DNA of 15,323 nt. Origin: Candidatus Latescibacterota bacterium (GTDB lineage: Bacteria > Latescibacterota > UBA2968 > UBA8231). Location of the stretch: the NCBI GenBank assembly GCA_022825185.1, contig JAJDYK010000199.1:1-15323 (forward strand), in the 5' to 3' direction. Made by a program: the position numbers and the translations under genes. The notes beneath the pieces were generated by a model that worked only from the letters and a program-made list of their open reading frames with translations, was not told where the DNA came from and did not search any database. Below, piece after piece: positions 1 through 7,376 of this stretch (position 1 is its first letter; each line of letters starts with the position of its first letter).

Positions 1-1
1 G

Positions 2-214
2 TCCGTCGAGTCCTACGGCTTCAAGGGCGTGCCGCTGAGCTACCAGGAGGCGCGTATCTATCACTGGAACCAGGCTGCGGACCGCATGATCGGCATCGAG
101 AACATCCCGGAGGAGCTGCGCGTCGCCCAAGTCATCGGCGATGAGTGGATCTACCCCAACGATCCGCGCCTGGACCAGATGGCGGCGCTGGAATCCCGGC
201 GGCGGTCGGCTTGA
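2..214 (+). CDS. C-terminal part of an unrecognised protein (5' end outside window)
   Basis: The frame is open from the first complete codon to a TGA at 212-214, and the sense residues before the first possible internal start (GTG at 29) read naturally (SVESYGFKG), so I treat this as the tail of a longer protein rather than a 61-residue gene. The visible 70 residues are mixed in composition, with a segment rich in aromatic and acidic residues (YQEARIYHWNQAADRMIGIE, then VIGDEWIYPNDPRLDQM) and a basic tail, RRRSA. There is no signal peptide or membrane segment in the visible part. GC content is high, like the aminopeptidase and unlike the DUF262 gene that follows, so it probably belongs to the host backbone. 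I cannot name the family. Confidence 0.6.
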   Translation, partial: SVESYGFKGVPLSYQEARIYHWNQAADRMIGIENIPEELRVAQVIGDEWIYPNDPRLDQMAALESRRRSA

Positions 215-277
215 CTTCAATCCCTGCCTGTAGGATGCATTTCCGAGGGGATTACGAAGAACCGCAGAAGTTGCTCG

Positions 278-592
278 TTGCAGGTTGAAAAAGTGAAGTT
301 CAAAAGGGACACCAAAGGTCAGCTCTGCCTTGAGTGGAGTCACTTTCCGGATGGTAGTGGTCCGTGGAACAAGCGGGCGTATGTACAGCACAGAAGTGGC
401 AAGACGGATTGGGCGAAATGCCCCGACGGAAGATACATCGTGATTTGCTCACTCACGGATGGGAAAAATCCAGGTAGGGGACCGGATTTCCCTGTATTCA
501 ATGAGCAAATTTCCGATGAACAGGCACTGGTGGAGGTCGTAAGCGCCCTCAATGGAATCTTGGGTTGCAGCTTACCAAATCAGCTGAGTTGA
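278..592 (+). CDS. Small hypothetical protein, about 104 residues
   Basis: The frame is open from just after the upstream stop codon (215) to TGA at 590-592. The only reasonable starts are TTG at 278, preceded by a weak purine stretch (CAGAAG), and GTG at 293. The product would be soluble, with no membrane segment, and looks like a real small domain: alternating charged and aromatic residues (CLEWSHFPDGSGPW, KTDWAKCPDGRYIVICSL) and a final amphipathic helix (SDEQALVEVVSALNGIL). It has three cysteines without an obvious metal-binding spacing. I do not recognise a family. It sits between a host-like gene and the AT-richer DUF262 gene, converging on the latter, so it may be part of the same acquired segment. 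The lack of an ATG and of a strong ribosome site keeps confidence moderate. Confidence 0.5.
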   Translation: MQVEKVKFKRDTKGQLCLEWSHFPDGSGPWNKRAYVQHRSGKTDWAKCPDGRYIVICSLTDGKNPGRGPDFPVFNEQISDEQALVEVVSALNGILGCSLPNQLS

Positions 593-705
593 TCTCAGAC
601 TGATACCTATTTGCCGTTTTGGCGCATCTGCTGGAATGGATCTTGGACACACATGCCCCTCGGACTTTGGATGCGCCTAATATAGGTTTGATGTCACTTG
701 AGGGA

Positions 706-739
706 CATGCTCTTGCATGTGTCCACATGTCCTTCCATG
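706..739. repeat. Four CATG tetramers in exact 10-bp phase
   Basis: CATG begins at 706, 716, 726 and 736, so four copies recur at exactly one DNA helical turn. Three are followed by T (CATGT). GGACATG at 703-709 and CATGTCC at 726-732 also form a 7-bp inverted repeat. The array lies in the 254-bp gap between two converging genes. I see no convincing gene, promoter or terminator in this gap (593-846). The phased copies could be a protein-binding array on one face of the helix or chance; the sequence alone cannot decide. Confidence 0.5.
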
Positions 740-846
740 TGCTTTTGAGATGGGATTTGCTCACAGCATCCGTAACACCATGGGCGCGATGCGACTCGGT
801 GCAAGCATTTGAAGGACAGAAGAGCACCTGCTGGCCCTATGCCATT

Positions 847-2511
847 TCAACGCCTATTAGACCGACCTCGGGATGTCGGTGAATCCTCTCTTTTTATGGG
901 ATTCAGGGCATGATTCAGTGCAGCAGCTATTCTCTTTGCCCGCTTAGAAACAAACGTCTCGTAGTCGTCGTTAGATATGCCAAACTTGTCTATTGAGCCG
1001 ATGTAGTGACTCCTAAGAGTCTTCGATAAGTCCTGGTTTTCCTTTTGAAAGGACTTCATGTAGATGCTAGGCGCCTTTGCACCGATTACTCGTTTGTTCA
1101 AATGATCATCGACAAGGACGATGTTCACTATCGAGTTTGCTTCCCAGGGTTCATAACCTTCACGCTTTAGATGCGCTCTCGGGAAAAAGTGATGGTAGTT
1201 TTTGCTCGACGAAGCCTTTAGCCAGCTATTGTCTAGCTGCACTTGTCCGTTTGTGCTGAGTCGTTGAGGCTTTTTCTCCGACAGCAGACAAATGATTGCT
1301 CTGCACAGTGCGTTTCCCACGCTGAACCACGTCCATTCCAAGTCCTGTGCCCGGACGCTTAGCTCATAGTTGTCATACTTTGGCTGATTACCCGCTAAAA
1401 TAGCAGCCATCTTACCCAAGTCTGCCTCGATCTTCGTGCCAACTCCTGAGTTAAATCGGTTAGTTAGCGACGCCCAATAGAAATACTGTCGCAGGAGGCG
1501 GTGCTCTTTATTCGAGTAGCTTTTGCCCTTTTTCTTGTAGAAGAACCACGAAAAAGGGACAAGCAAGACATTGTAGGGGAGAATGCGAGAAACAGCTACG
1601 CCAAGGTGTGTACGCAGATAATCTATTGCTGAAAAGACTCCGCTCTTTGTCTCATCCCAAGCCTCAATGAACTCTGCTCGGTTGATGCGAAGGATATCCT
1701 GACGTCGAATTGAGTCACAAACGATTGCAGCGACGCATTGAAGAATCGTATCTGGTGGAATGGTGTCATATCCTGCAGTCTCCAAGCTCTTTTCGCCACC
1801 GTCTGATGACATCAACTGTCTATAGCGCTCAGCGAGGTCAAAGTCATGTTCCTGATCGTATGTTTTTGCAACCATAATCTCGAAGAGACTCAATTCTTCA
1901 CCGCCAGTATTGATTCTGGTAAACACTTCGCACGCGATGTCTATTGGATACTCGTCGATAATCACAACTGAGAAGTCATAGCGTTCCAAATTCTCCTTGT
2001 GTATTGACACGTTGTCTATGTGTTCGCGGTAGTCCTCTACTAGCTCGCTAACCGATGCGTTCAGCAACGTATGAACGGAAATGTAATCGTGTTCCTCGGG
2101 TGGCGTATCAAATACTAGGTCCTCGTCGCTTTCTGGGTCTATTGTCAAATCGATCGAAATATCCTTGTAGTTAATCTCGTGACCCTCTCTCGTTATCCGA
2201 GCTCCTTTACGGATAGCGTATAGAGAAGTGACGCGCTGCTGGCCGTCTAGAACATATTGGATGGGATCTCCCTTATCTGGTTCTTTGAGTTTAATGCCTG
2301 CGACGTCTCGCATATGCCGCAGGCGCTCCTTAGTTTTCCAGAGTATAAACGTTCCTATTGGAAAGCCCTTAAGGATACTGTCGACCAGAGTGGCGGTCTT
2401 AGCTTTTCCCCAGACAAACTCACGCTGGAACTGAGGAATCTTAATGCGGCCCTCGTCAATGTCGTGGAATAAAACAGAGTACTTTTTGCTTTGATTCTCT
2501 GGTTGCTTCAT
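847..2511 (-). CDS. DUF262 family protein with C-terminal HNH-like (DUF1524-type) motif, GmrSD-like
   Basis: A 554-residue protein starting at ATG 2511 and ending at TGA 847-849. The N-terminal DUF262 domain (ParB/Srx-like fold) shows PQFQREFVW at 26-34, the diagnostic DGQQR at 89-93, and FTRINTGGEELS near 197-208, which is the usual second motif of the family. The C-terminal half carries HHFFPRAHL at 440-448 followed by NIVLVDDHLNKRVIGAK at 463-479, the His-Asn pattern of the HNH/DUF1524 nuclease domain. Fused DUF262-DUF1524 proteins include GmrSD, a type IV restriction enzyme that cuts modified phage DNA using NTP. The fused single-chain layout and length fit that group. A line inside the gene is about 47% GC against about 62% in the neighbouring aminopeptidase, a sign of horizontal transfer. 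Restriction activity on modified DNA is inferred from the family. Confidence 0.85.
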   Translation of the reverse strand: MKQPENQSKKYSVLFHDIDEGRIKIPQFQREFVWGKAKTATLVDSILKGFPIGTFILWKTKERLRHMRDVAGIKLKEPDKGDPIQYVLDGQQRVTSLYAIRKGARITREGHEINYKDISIDLTIDPESDEDLVFDTPPEEHDYISVHTLLNASVSELVEDYREHIDNVSIHKENLERYDFSVVIIDEYPIDIACEVFTRINTGGEELSLFEIMVAKTYDQEHDFDLAERYRQLMSSDGGEKSLETAGYDTIPPDTILQCVAAIVCDSIRRQDILRINRAEFIEAWDETKSGVFSAIDYLRTHLGVAVSRILPYNVLLVPFSWFFYKKKGKSYSNKEHRLLRQYFYWASLTNRFNSGVGTKIEADLGKMAAILAGNQPKYDNYELSVRAQDLEWTWFSVGNALCRAIICLLSEKKPQRLSTNGQVQLDNSWLKASSSKNYHHFFPRAHLKREGYEPWEANSIVNIVLVDDHLNKRVIGAKAPSIYMKSFQKENQDLSKTLRSHYIGSIDKFGISNDDYETFVSKRAKRIAAALNHALNPIKREDSPTSRGRSNRR

Positions 2512-2584
2512 GCTAGCTACATCCGTTCTGGGTTTGCATTGTTAGATTTGTAATACAGGGTCTTATTCGGCCTTGGGCTGTGTG

Positions 2585-2620
2585 TTGGCGCAGCCAAAGC
2601 ACTGAGTGCAGAAATTTGGC
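2585..2620 (-). other. Nested inverted repeats just after the aminopeptidase stop codon
   Basis: GCCAAA (2593-2598) pairs with TTTGGC (2615-2620), enclosing the palindrome GCACTGAGTGC (2599-2609). An alternative perfect pairing, TTGGC (2585-2589) with GCCAA (2593-2597), shares an arm. The structure starts 3 bases after the stop of the aminopeptidase gene in its direction of transcription. There is no T-run after it, so it is not a standard intrinsic terminator; it may be a 3'-end hairpin. The rest of the 111-bp gap must hold the DUF262 promoter, but I see no clear -35/-10 pair. Confidence 0.35.
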
Positions 2621-2622
2621 CT

Positions 2623-3981
2623 TCAATCCCCGAAGCGCTGCTCCAAATGGCGGAACACCGCTCGCATGGCCATGGCTTCACCGCCTTCCGGGCGACCGGG
2701 GCGGTTGCGCACGTTGTAGCCCATGATGTCGAAGTGCGCCCAAGGGGTGCCGTTCACGAACTTTTCTAGGAACAGCGCCGCGGTGACCGCCCCGCCGTAG
2801 GGCGAGGCGGCGGAATTGAGGGTGTCGGCCACCTTGCTCCTCAGCAGGTGGTTGTAGTCGCCGTGTAGCGGCAGCCGCCAGAGGGGATCGTCCACGGCGC
2901 GGCCGGCTTCAAAGAGGCTGTTGGCCAGGTCGTCGTCGTTGCAGAACATCGCGGATAGTTCCGCGCCGACCGCGGTGCGGGCGGCGCCGGTCAGCGTGGC
3001 GAAGTCGATCATCAGTTTAGGTTTGTCCTCAGCGGCGAGCGCTAGGGCGTCGCAGAGGATGAGCCGTCCCTCAGCATCGGTGTTGTCCACCTCCACGCGC
3101 AGGCCGAGGTAGGTGTTGAGGATGTCGCCCGGACGGTAGGCGTTGCCAGCGACGGCGTTCTCCACCGCCGGAATCAGCAGCCTCAGGCGTACCGGCAGGG
3201 CTTCGGCCATGATGAGTTGGGCAAGCCCGAGGGCGGCAGCCGCCCCGCCCATGTCCTTTTTCATGTACCGCATGCCCCGGGCGGGCTTGAGGTTCAGACC
3301 ACCGCTGTCGAAGCAGACGCCCTTGCCCACCAAGGCGATGAGAGGACTGCTGGCCTCCCCCCAAGCGATGTCGATCAGGCGCGGCGCGTCCGCCGCCGCC
3401 CGCCCGACCGAGTGAATGGCCTCGAAGCCTTCGCTGAGCAGCTCGTCGCCCACCAGGATGCGGCAATCGGCACCGTGGACTTCCGCCACCTGAGCCGCTT
3501 CCTCCGCCAACACGCTGGGCAGCAGGTCGCCCGCCGGCGTGTTGATGAGGTCGCGGACCAATTGTACGGCGGAGACGAAGTTGCCAAGTCGCTCACGGTT
3601 TTCGCCTTCCGGCAGCACTAGTTGGGCCACGGGCCGGGCCTCGCTTCGATAGCGGGTGAACTGGTAGCAGCCAAGCCCCCAGCCGAGCAAATGGACTTCA
3701 TCCAGAGGTTCAGTAAGTCGATACGCGCCTTCGCCCAGCGTCATCGGTAGCCCGCCGAGGGCGCCGATGGCCGAAGCCCCGTCCCAGCCGGCTGCCACCC
3801 GAACGTTGTCCGTGCCATGGCCGAGCCAGCAAACCTGCCCGGCCTTTGCTTGGAAGCGGTGGCGCTCGGCCTGCTCCCGGTCCGCAGCGGACAGTGCGTT
3901 CAGCCACTCCACCCGGTTGCCGGTGCGCACCAACTCGATGGGAGTGGCGCTGGCGGCGCTCGACAGATAGGGATCAGCCAT
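2623..3981 (-). CDS. Leucyl aminopeptidase, M17 family
   Basis: A cytosolic metalloaminopeptidase releasing N-terminal residues from peptides, usually a hexamer with two metal ions per subunit. Numbered from ATG 3981 (452 residues), the metal ligands are K220 and D225 (VGKGVCFDSGG), D243 (KKDMGG), D302 and E304 (the M17 signature NTDAEGRL at 300-307). Their spacing of 5, 18, 59 and 2 residues is exactly that of E. coli PepA. R306 is the expected catalytic arginine. The N-terminal non-catalytic domain precedes these, as in the family. The frame stays open upstream, with other ATGs at 4038 and 4053; I prefer 3981 because the protein-like N-terminus (MADPYLSS) begins there, although no start has a good ribosome site. 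The gene is complete, high in GC, and looks like host backbone caught between two accessory regions. It is not PepA itself, so I give no symbol. Confidence 0.93.
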   Translation of the reverse strand: MADPYLSSAASATPIELVRTGNRVEWLNALSAADREQAERHRFQAKAGQVCWLGHGTDNVRVAAGWDGASAIGALGGLPMTLGEGAYRLTEPLDEVHLLGWGLGCYQFTRYRSEARPVAQLVLPEGENRERLGNFVSAVQLVRDLINTPAGDLLPSVLAEEAAQVAEVHGADCRILVGDELLSEGFEAIHSVGRAAADAPRLIDIAWGEASSPLIALVGKGVCFDSGGLNLKPARGMRYMKKDMGGAAAALGLAQLIMAEALPVRLRLLIPAVENAVAGNAYRPGDILNTYLGLRVEVDNTDAEGRLILCDALALAAEDKPKLMIDFATLTGAARTAVGAELSAMFCNDDDLANSLFEAGRAVDDPLWRLPLHGDYNHLLRSKVADTLNSAASPYGGAVTAALFLEKFVNGTPWAHFDIMGYNVRNRPGRPEGGEAMAMRAVFRHLEQRFGD

Positions 3982-4053
3982 GTGCAGTGAGGCTACGCGC
4001 TGAGTCAGGCTAGCGCAAGCCACTGCCACTGCTCGCATGCCGACTGAGGACAT

Positions 4054-4068
4054 ATCAAGAGCCTTGAT
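4054..4068. other. Short perfect inverted repeat upstream of the aminopeptidase
   Basis: ATCAAG and CTTGAT flank a three-base centre (AGC), 73 bp before the preferred aminopeptidase start and in the 198-bp gap to the DUF3800 gene. Its size fits a small operator dyad, but 6-bp arms can occur by chance. A nearby weaker 4-bp stem (CTCG/CGAG, 4156-4170) lies just past the DUF3800 stop. I found no clear -35/-10 pair in this gap. Confidence 0.25.
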
Positions 4069-4179
4069 GGCATGCGTTTAAGGTCTACCACGTCGCGGAC
4101 CGCTGAGGGTTGCAAGTGGCTAGGATGGCCCACTTTGAGAGAGACGGCGAGTTGGCTCGTGGTTTTCGAGTACATTTGG

Positions 4180-5256
4180 TCAATTGCGCGGGCCGAAGAG
4201 GACTTTGGCCATTCTGTCAACGCTGTCGGGCCCCGCACGTCGGCGTGGCGGTACCTGGTCTGGGAAAATGCAGTCAGGCCGAATCCCGTTGGAGTCGAGT
4301 GAAGAGAAGCCGGTTTCGAGCACTTGGTTGATGAGTTGGCGATTTTCCGGAGCGAGTTCGGGGTCGAAACGACGTGCGGCGAAGCCAGCACAGATGTCGC
4401 AAAACTGTACCGAGGGAGAATCAAGGGAGTCAACAGCGGACGTGGAGACGACGCGCAGTGGAAGCTGGACGGTGGTCCCGTCGCCCAAAGGGAAGGGCTC
4501 GGCCGGGCCGTGTTGGTCGGTCATACGTTTCCAAATGTCCAGATGGCGGAAGAAGTTGGCAGAGGAGTCGTGGACGATGGCAAAGTCCTCGTCAAAGACC
4601 TTTCGCCAGTGGGTAACGGACGCGAACATGCTCGCAACGTGTAGCTCGTCCGATCCGCGAAACGTGCTGAGGTTGTGGTACTGGTGGAAGAGGTCGGCGC
4701 CCAACGCCATTTGCTCCAAGAACACTTGGACCGGATCTTCGGCTCCGTCCGCGAGCGCCCTAAGGCGGAGTTGGAGAAGTCGGAGGGCGTTCTCAGAGGG
4801 GTTGCGACTGAATGCCTGATAGGCATTGAGTAGACGTTCAAGGGTGTCGGGCGGCGCGAATTGCGTCAGTCCGAAGTGTATGTAGTTGGTGTATTTCCAG
4901 CAGAACCCATCGGCGTAGAAGTCGAAGCCCGCGTCCGTGATGTATGGCTCGATCAGGAAGTCGACGATTTTCGTAAGGACGCAGAATCGCTTGTCGACCA
5001 TGTAAATGAATGTGTTGTAGTCGAGCGAATCGAAATGACGAGCGAAGTCGATGAGGCCTCGCTTGTTGCCGGAGCGCCAGAGGTTGCTGAACTTGAACTC
5101 GCTGCCTCGATACCGAGGGAAGGAGCGTTGCAGGATTTCCCGAGCGGCATCCGCAACGATGTCCGAACTGGCGAGCGCGAAGATGGGTTGCGCGGAATCC
5201 AATAGATTGTGGCCAGTGAATCCGGATTCGTCGAAGTAAAGAGTTCGGGTTGCCAT
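4180..5256 (-). CDS. DUF3800 domain protein (RNase H-like fold, putative nuclease)
   Basis: A 358-residue protein from ATG 5256. The frame extends back to a GTG at 5313, but the added residues (MASYAPRLVAGRPQ) look non-native and the family normally opens with a strand ending in D-E-S. DUF3800 marks are clear: TLYFDESGFTG at 5-15, SEFKFSN at 52-58, YMVDKRF at 85-91, IVHDSSANF at 227-235 and VQFCDICAGFAARR at 283-296. The acidic residues D9, E53, D230 and D287 are likely metal ligands of an RNase H-like active site; this follows from the family fold and is not proven. DUF3800 genes are frequent in mobile and defence regions and their substrate is unknown. This is the last gene of the minus-strand cluster, 169 bp after the ImmA-like gene, so it may have its own promoter; I saw only a weak candidate there. 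No SD precedes the ATG. Confidence 0.85.
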   Translation of the reverse strand: MATRTLYFDESGFTGHNLLDSAQPIFALASSDIVADAAREILQRSFPRYRGSEFKFSNLWRSGNKRGLIDFARHFDSLDYNTFIYMVDKRFCVLTKIVDFLIEPYITDAGFDFYADGFCWKYTNYIHFGLTQFAPPDTLERLLNAYQAFSRNPSENALRLLQLRLRALADGAEDPVQVFLEQMALGADLFHQYHNLSTFRGSDELHVASMFASVTHWRKVFDEDFAIVHDSSANFFRHLDIWKRMTDQHGPAEPFPLGDGTTVQLPLRVVSTSAVDSLDSPSVQFCDICAGFAARRFDPELAPENRQLINQVLETGFSSLDSNGIRPDCIFPDQVPPRRRAGPDSVDRMAKVLFGPRN

Positions 5257-5425
5257 GGCGTTGTGGTGTTGTTGTGGTCTTCCAGCCACAAGGCGGGGCG
5301 CGTAGCTTGCCACAGCGATAGGGAACTGACGATGAGAAATGTTAGGGATTGTTGGAGGTGATTGCTAAGCGCGAATCGGAATTGTAGGCGGAGGTCGAGA
5401 TGAGACCGTAGCAGGCCGATGGCGG

Positions 5426-6751
5426 CTAGGCAGCCTCAACCATTTGCTCGAAGGTCTCGCGGTTGATGACGTTGTGGTTAACGAAGGTGGTTTGGATTAG
5501 GCGTTCGGAAACGTGAAAGTGGCGGGCTGCGGCGTGGATATCATCGTCAGCGGGATCTTCGTTGGGGATGTAGGCTCGAAGGTCGTCAAAGGGGCACAGG
5601 AACTCCTGCGCGAAGGCGCGCTGGAATTTCTGACGGCCGGATTTGGCCGATGAAAGGGGGCCGAGAGCGTCGTTGCCGGACCAGATGATGTCGCCGAGGC
5701 TGCGGCAAAGTTCAAACCGCCGACTGTGCGACCAGCGCGATCTGAGCGCAAGTCTGTTGACGTTGCCGGACGCGTTGCGCAGGCGAAGGCCGTAGGGTAT
5801 CGAGCGTGGTGAGGTGGATTGCGTGGCGAGTCGATTTACGTTGATGTTGAGGACTTCGCTGAGACGTGGGTTCCGGATCGGTCCGGCCGGGACCCGCAGG
5901 AGCCGCCGTAGCTCGCGTGCAGCGCCAACGGCCAGTCTCCACGGAGGGTGGAGTGGGGAGTGGTCGAGTTTAATCTCGGCGATGGTGGGTGGCGTGCGGA
6001 GGGTCACTCTGGAATTCCTAGCGGCGCGGAGGATGTCTTGGAGTGCGCTGGTGGAGTGGTCCCCTTGTTGGGCGAGTGCGGCTTCCTCGATGCCGTCCGT
6101 GCCGAATCGCTTGGTCATGGATTCGTATTCGGATACCAAGGGTTCCGGTGCGGCGTCGGGGTCGAAGCCGAGCAGGGCTTCGAGGCGGCGCCAGCGACTG
6201 ACGGCGGGGTCCGCACGCTCGGCGCACAGATCTCGGTACTCCTCGTCGAGGCTGTCGCAGTCTGAGCCGACGTCCTGTAAGACGCGGCGAATGAACGAGT
6301 CGATCGCGTTCTCTGCAGTCTTGGCAGTAACATACTCAAGCGTGGGTTCGGCGACAAAGCGGACGGAGCGCTGGAGACTGTGCGCGTCCGCGTGGACCAT
6401 GACGGCACACCGGGGTCCTTCGCCCCACAGCGAGATGTTAGGCCAAGGATAGCCGGCTCCGACGGAGGGTAGATGGTGCGCGATACGCCAATGGGCCGGA
6501 AAGTCGCGTTGGGGTGGCGGCGGCTCGCAACGGATGCGCCACCAGTTGTCTAGAAACCAGAACGCGAGTGGAAGCGGAGGCGCTTCAAGGCAGTGGTCAG
6601 GCTGATCGCTGCTGCGGCGAATCAGGCGCGTGAGCCAGACGTCACCGAGGCGGACTGCCAGTCGGCGGGAGGCTGGGTCGCCGTCGGCCGACCGGGGTTC
6701 GACGAGAATCTGGAATCGCTCGGTCACTGGAATTCGTACCGAAGTCGACAT
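5426..6751 (-). CDS. ImmA/IrrE-like protein with degenerate zinc-peptidase site
   Basis: A 441-residue soluble protein from ATG 6751 to TAG 5426. The C-terminal third keeps the ImmA/IrrE (DUF955) framework: RRFELCRSLGDII at 344-356 matches the family's RRFTLAHELGHLL pattern, and QRAFAQEFLCP at 377-387 matches its ANRFAAELLMP pattern. The catalytic HExxH is replaced by RSLGD (350-354) and the third zinc ligand (Glu) is also absent, so metallopeptidase activity is very unlikely. The roughly 250-residue N-terminal region, with a Trp-rich segment (WFLDNWWRIRCEPPPP, 65-80) and GYPWPNISLWGEGP (100-113), is not a domain I can name. Active ImmA proteins cleave repressors; a dead version may instead bind peptides or scaffold. 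It overlaps the upstream small gene by 28 bp, so translation is probably coupled. Confidence 0.75.
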   Translation of the reverse strand: MSTSVRIPVTERFQILVEPRSADGDPASRRLAVRLGDVWLTRLIRRSSDQPDHCLEAPPLPLAFWFLDNWWRIRCEPPPPQRDFPAHWRIAHHLPSVGAGYPWPNISLWGEGPRCAVMVHADAHSLQRSVRFVAEPTLEYVTAKTAENAIDSFIRRVLQDVGSDCDSLDEEYRDLCAERADPAVSRWRRLEALLGFDPDAAPEPLVSEYESMTKRFGTDGIEEAALAQQGDHSTSALQDILRAARNSRVTLRTPPTIAEIKLDHSPLHPPWRLAVGAARELRRLLRVPAGPIRNPRLSEVLNINVNRLATQSTSPRSIPYGLRLRNASGNVNRLALRSRWSHSRRFELCRSLGDIIWSGNDALGPLSSAKSGRQKFQRAFAQEFLCPFDDLRAYIPNEDPADDDIHAAARHFHVSERLIQTTFVNHNVINRETFEQMVEAA

Positions 6752-7335
6752 GCAGTGACGGCGGAGCGGTCGGCGCTAGTGCCGCGGTGATTCGCCCAGT
6801 TCGCGAAGCGGTCGAACACGAGGCGGGCAATGGGTTCCTCGGGGAGGACAGGGTAGCCGTGGAACTCTGTGGTCTCACGGTTCGTTTCACGGGCTTCAAA
6901 GATCCACCCGTCGTCGGCCACGGTCCAGAGCAGACGTGCCGAGTGGCCGATTAGGCCGGCTTGGATTCCTCGTTGGATCAAAGCGGGAATCTCGTCGATT
7001 TGGTCGGGGTTAAAGTCAGCTTCGTCGCACAGGGTGGCGTCGTCCCGTTTGCCATTGAAAGGCTCAAGACCGAACAGATGTGGGTGTCGCTTATGTTTGG
7101 GACTGCCCTCGTAACGGACGTTGTGTAGCAACCGTTGGATGAGGTCATCGGCAGGGTTGGCCATGAGGCGCCGCTTCTCGTTGTGAGAGCCGCGGCGACG
7201 CGAGCGGCGGTGGCTGGGTTTCGGCACGGTTATGGAGTCCTGTGTCTTTGCGTTGTTGCGACTCCAGAGTTTGCTAAAGGCGGGAGTGGTGTGCAAGTAG
7301 GACGCGTCTGGGCGAGAGCGCTGGACTAGTGTCAT
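6724..7335 (-). CDS. Small protein of unknown family
   Basis: The frame runs from ATG 7335 to TGA 6724 (203 residues). Other possible starts are GTG 7227 and ATG 7164 (Met58). The first 57 residues are Arg/Ser-rich (PSHRRSRRRGSHNEKRR) and may be a nucleic-acid-binding tail. By hand count about 75% of third codon positions there are G or C, which argues for coding upstream of Met58, and only the longest form gives operon-like spacing (41 bp) to the preceding ATPase gene. The body looks well folded: HLFGLEPFNGKRDDATLCDE, LLWTVADDGWIFEARETN, and a helical FDRFANWANH segment. No membrane segment, no catalytic signature. Its stop overlaps the next gene by 28 bp. Its place in the cluster suggests it is a subunit or regulator of the same system; the function is unknown. 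Confidence 0.7.
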   Translation of the reverse strand: MTLVQRSRPDASYLHTTPAFSKLWSRNNAKTQDSITVPKPSHRRSRRRGSHNEKRRLMANPADDLIQRLLHNVRYEGSPKHKRHPHLFGLEPFNGKRDDATLCDEADFNPDQIDEIPALIQRGIQAGLIGHSARLLWTVADDGWIFEARETNRETTEFHGYPVLPEEPIARLVFDRFANWANHRGTSADRSAVTACRLRYEFQ

Positions 7336-7376
7336 ATCGTGGATGAATGGTGGTTCGAGAGGGAAGGACGGCGGCG

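Noticed and set aside
619..882. 87-residue plus-strand ORF
   Set aside because: Runs through the phased CATG array, overlaps the real DUF262 end, and has a low-complexity, non-protein-like composition with no ribosome site.
4184..4819. 211-residue plus-strand ORF
   Set aside because: Lies antisense to the DUF3800 gene, whose family motifs are clear; Ser/Arg/Trp-rich composition typical of a shadow frame.
5814..6452. 212-residue plus-strand ORF
   Set aside because: Antisense to the ImmA/IrrE-like gene; Ser/Arg-rich composition and no recognisable motif.
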